Shown here: piece by piece, positions 14,475 through 14,626 of the stretch
Layout: the number at the start of each line of letters is the position of its first letter
How positions within the stretch are numbered: the first letter of the stretch is position 1
NCBI GenBank assembly: GCA_017480395.1
Contig: JAFVAS010000012.1
Location: 1 to 14,626, forward strand
Source: Oscillospiraceae bacterium
GTDB lineage: Bacteria; Bacillota; Clostridia; Oscillospirales; Oscillospiraceae
DNA: 14,626 nt
Reading direction: 5' to 3'
Position numbers and translations under genes: made by a program
The notes under the pieces: model-generated
Seen by the model: the letters and a program-made list of their open reading frames with translations, nothing else
Told to the model about the DNA's origin: nothing
The model's database searches: none

Positions 14475-14490
14475 GTTGTGCGATCGGGGA

Positions 14491-14626
14491 TCAGCCCTGG
14501 CAGACGGGCACGATCCAGCCCTTGTTGTCGGGGAGCTTGCCCCACTGGATGCCGGTCATGGTGTCGTAGATCTTCTGGGTCAGCGCGCCGATCTTGCCCT
14601 CGGAGATATAGGCGACCTCGTCCTTC
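14491..14626 (-). CDS. ilvE: Branched-chain amino acid aminotransferase, C-terminal fragment (5' end outside window)
   Basis: The last 44 residues of a minus-strand gene are visible, up to the TGA at 14493-14491. The stretch GKIGALTQKIYDTMTGIQWG matches the end of class IV branched-chain aminotransferases of the type found in Firmicutes, which read 'G.IGp..q.lYd.ltgIq.Gk..d..GW'. These PLP enzymes interconvert Leu, Ile and Val with their 2-oxo acids. The catalytic Lys lies outside the window, so the call rests on the tail alone. The final VPVCQG extends a few residues beyond the usual GW end. Confidence 0.75.
   Translation of the reverse strand, partial: KDEVAYISEGKIGALTQKIYDTMTGIQWGKLPDNKGWIVPVCQG

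Noticed and set aside
13586..14545. Minus-strand open frame across the methyltransferase gene and its terminator
   Set aside because: It runs antisense to a gene with clear SAM motifs and through a terminator hairpin; it is not a credible gene.
1..14626. tRNA, rRNA, CRISPR, insertion sequence or prophage features
   Set aside because: I saw no arrays of repeats, transposase-like proteins, terminal inverted repeats or RNA gene signatures on either strand.

Overview
The window looks like chromosome of a high-GC Clostridia member, most like the Oscillospiraceae gut anaerobes (Flavonifractor/Lawsonibacter/Intestinimonas type). The reasons are strong AGGAGG-type ribosome binding sites, an Ala-rich lipoprotein linker, an oxygen-sensitive iron-sulfur formate dehydrogenase and GC-rich codon use. 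The genus is inferred from these features, not from any search. No mobile element, CRISPR array, rRNA or tRNA is visible. Two genes are cut by the window edges.

Region 1 (1-1530): the 3' end of a Gfo/Idh/MocA-type sugar oxidoreductase overlaps by 8 bases a signal-less GH43-like glycosidase. A 19-bp perfect hairpin closes the unit. This is probably the tail of a carbohydrate catabolic operon.

Region 2 (1475-8144): a formate-metabolism operon. A 339-base gene-free leader holds a good sigma-A-type promoter with a palindrome centred about 62 bases upstream of the predicted transcription start. It is followed by four genes in order: (a) an unusual fusion of the NuoF C-terminal [4Fe-4S] domain with a GltD/NfnL-like FAD-NAD(P) reductase, (b) a molybdopterin formate dehydrogenase with a full NuoG-like iron-sulfur N-terminus and Cys instead of selenocysteine in the active site, (c) the FdhD sulfurtransferase that matures it, and (d) an FNT-family formate channel. 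A canonical terminator closes the operon. Together they suggest a soluble enzyme that moves electrons between formate and NAD(P)(H), with its own formate import or export.

Region 3 (8153-13517, minus strand): a tightly packed five-gene operon. A heterodimeric ABC exporter (4-base ATGA overlap) is followed by a trigger-factor-like protein without the ribosome-binding domain, a thioredoxin and a small lipoprotein of unknown family. The combination of exporter, folding helper, disulfide reductase and surface lipoprotein is the least explained part of the window.

Region 4 (13430-14626): a divergent promoter region feeds the exporter operon leftward and a single TcmP/LCM-type methyltransferase gene rightward. 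The methyltransferase promoter carries tandem 11-bp repeats at its predicted start site. A terminator follows, and then the 3' end of a branched-chain aminotransferase gene on the minus strand.
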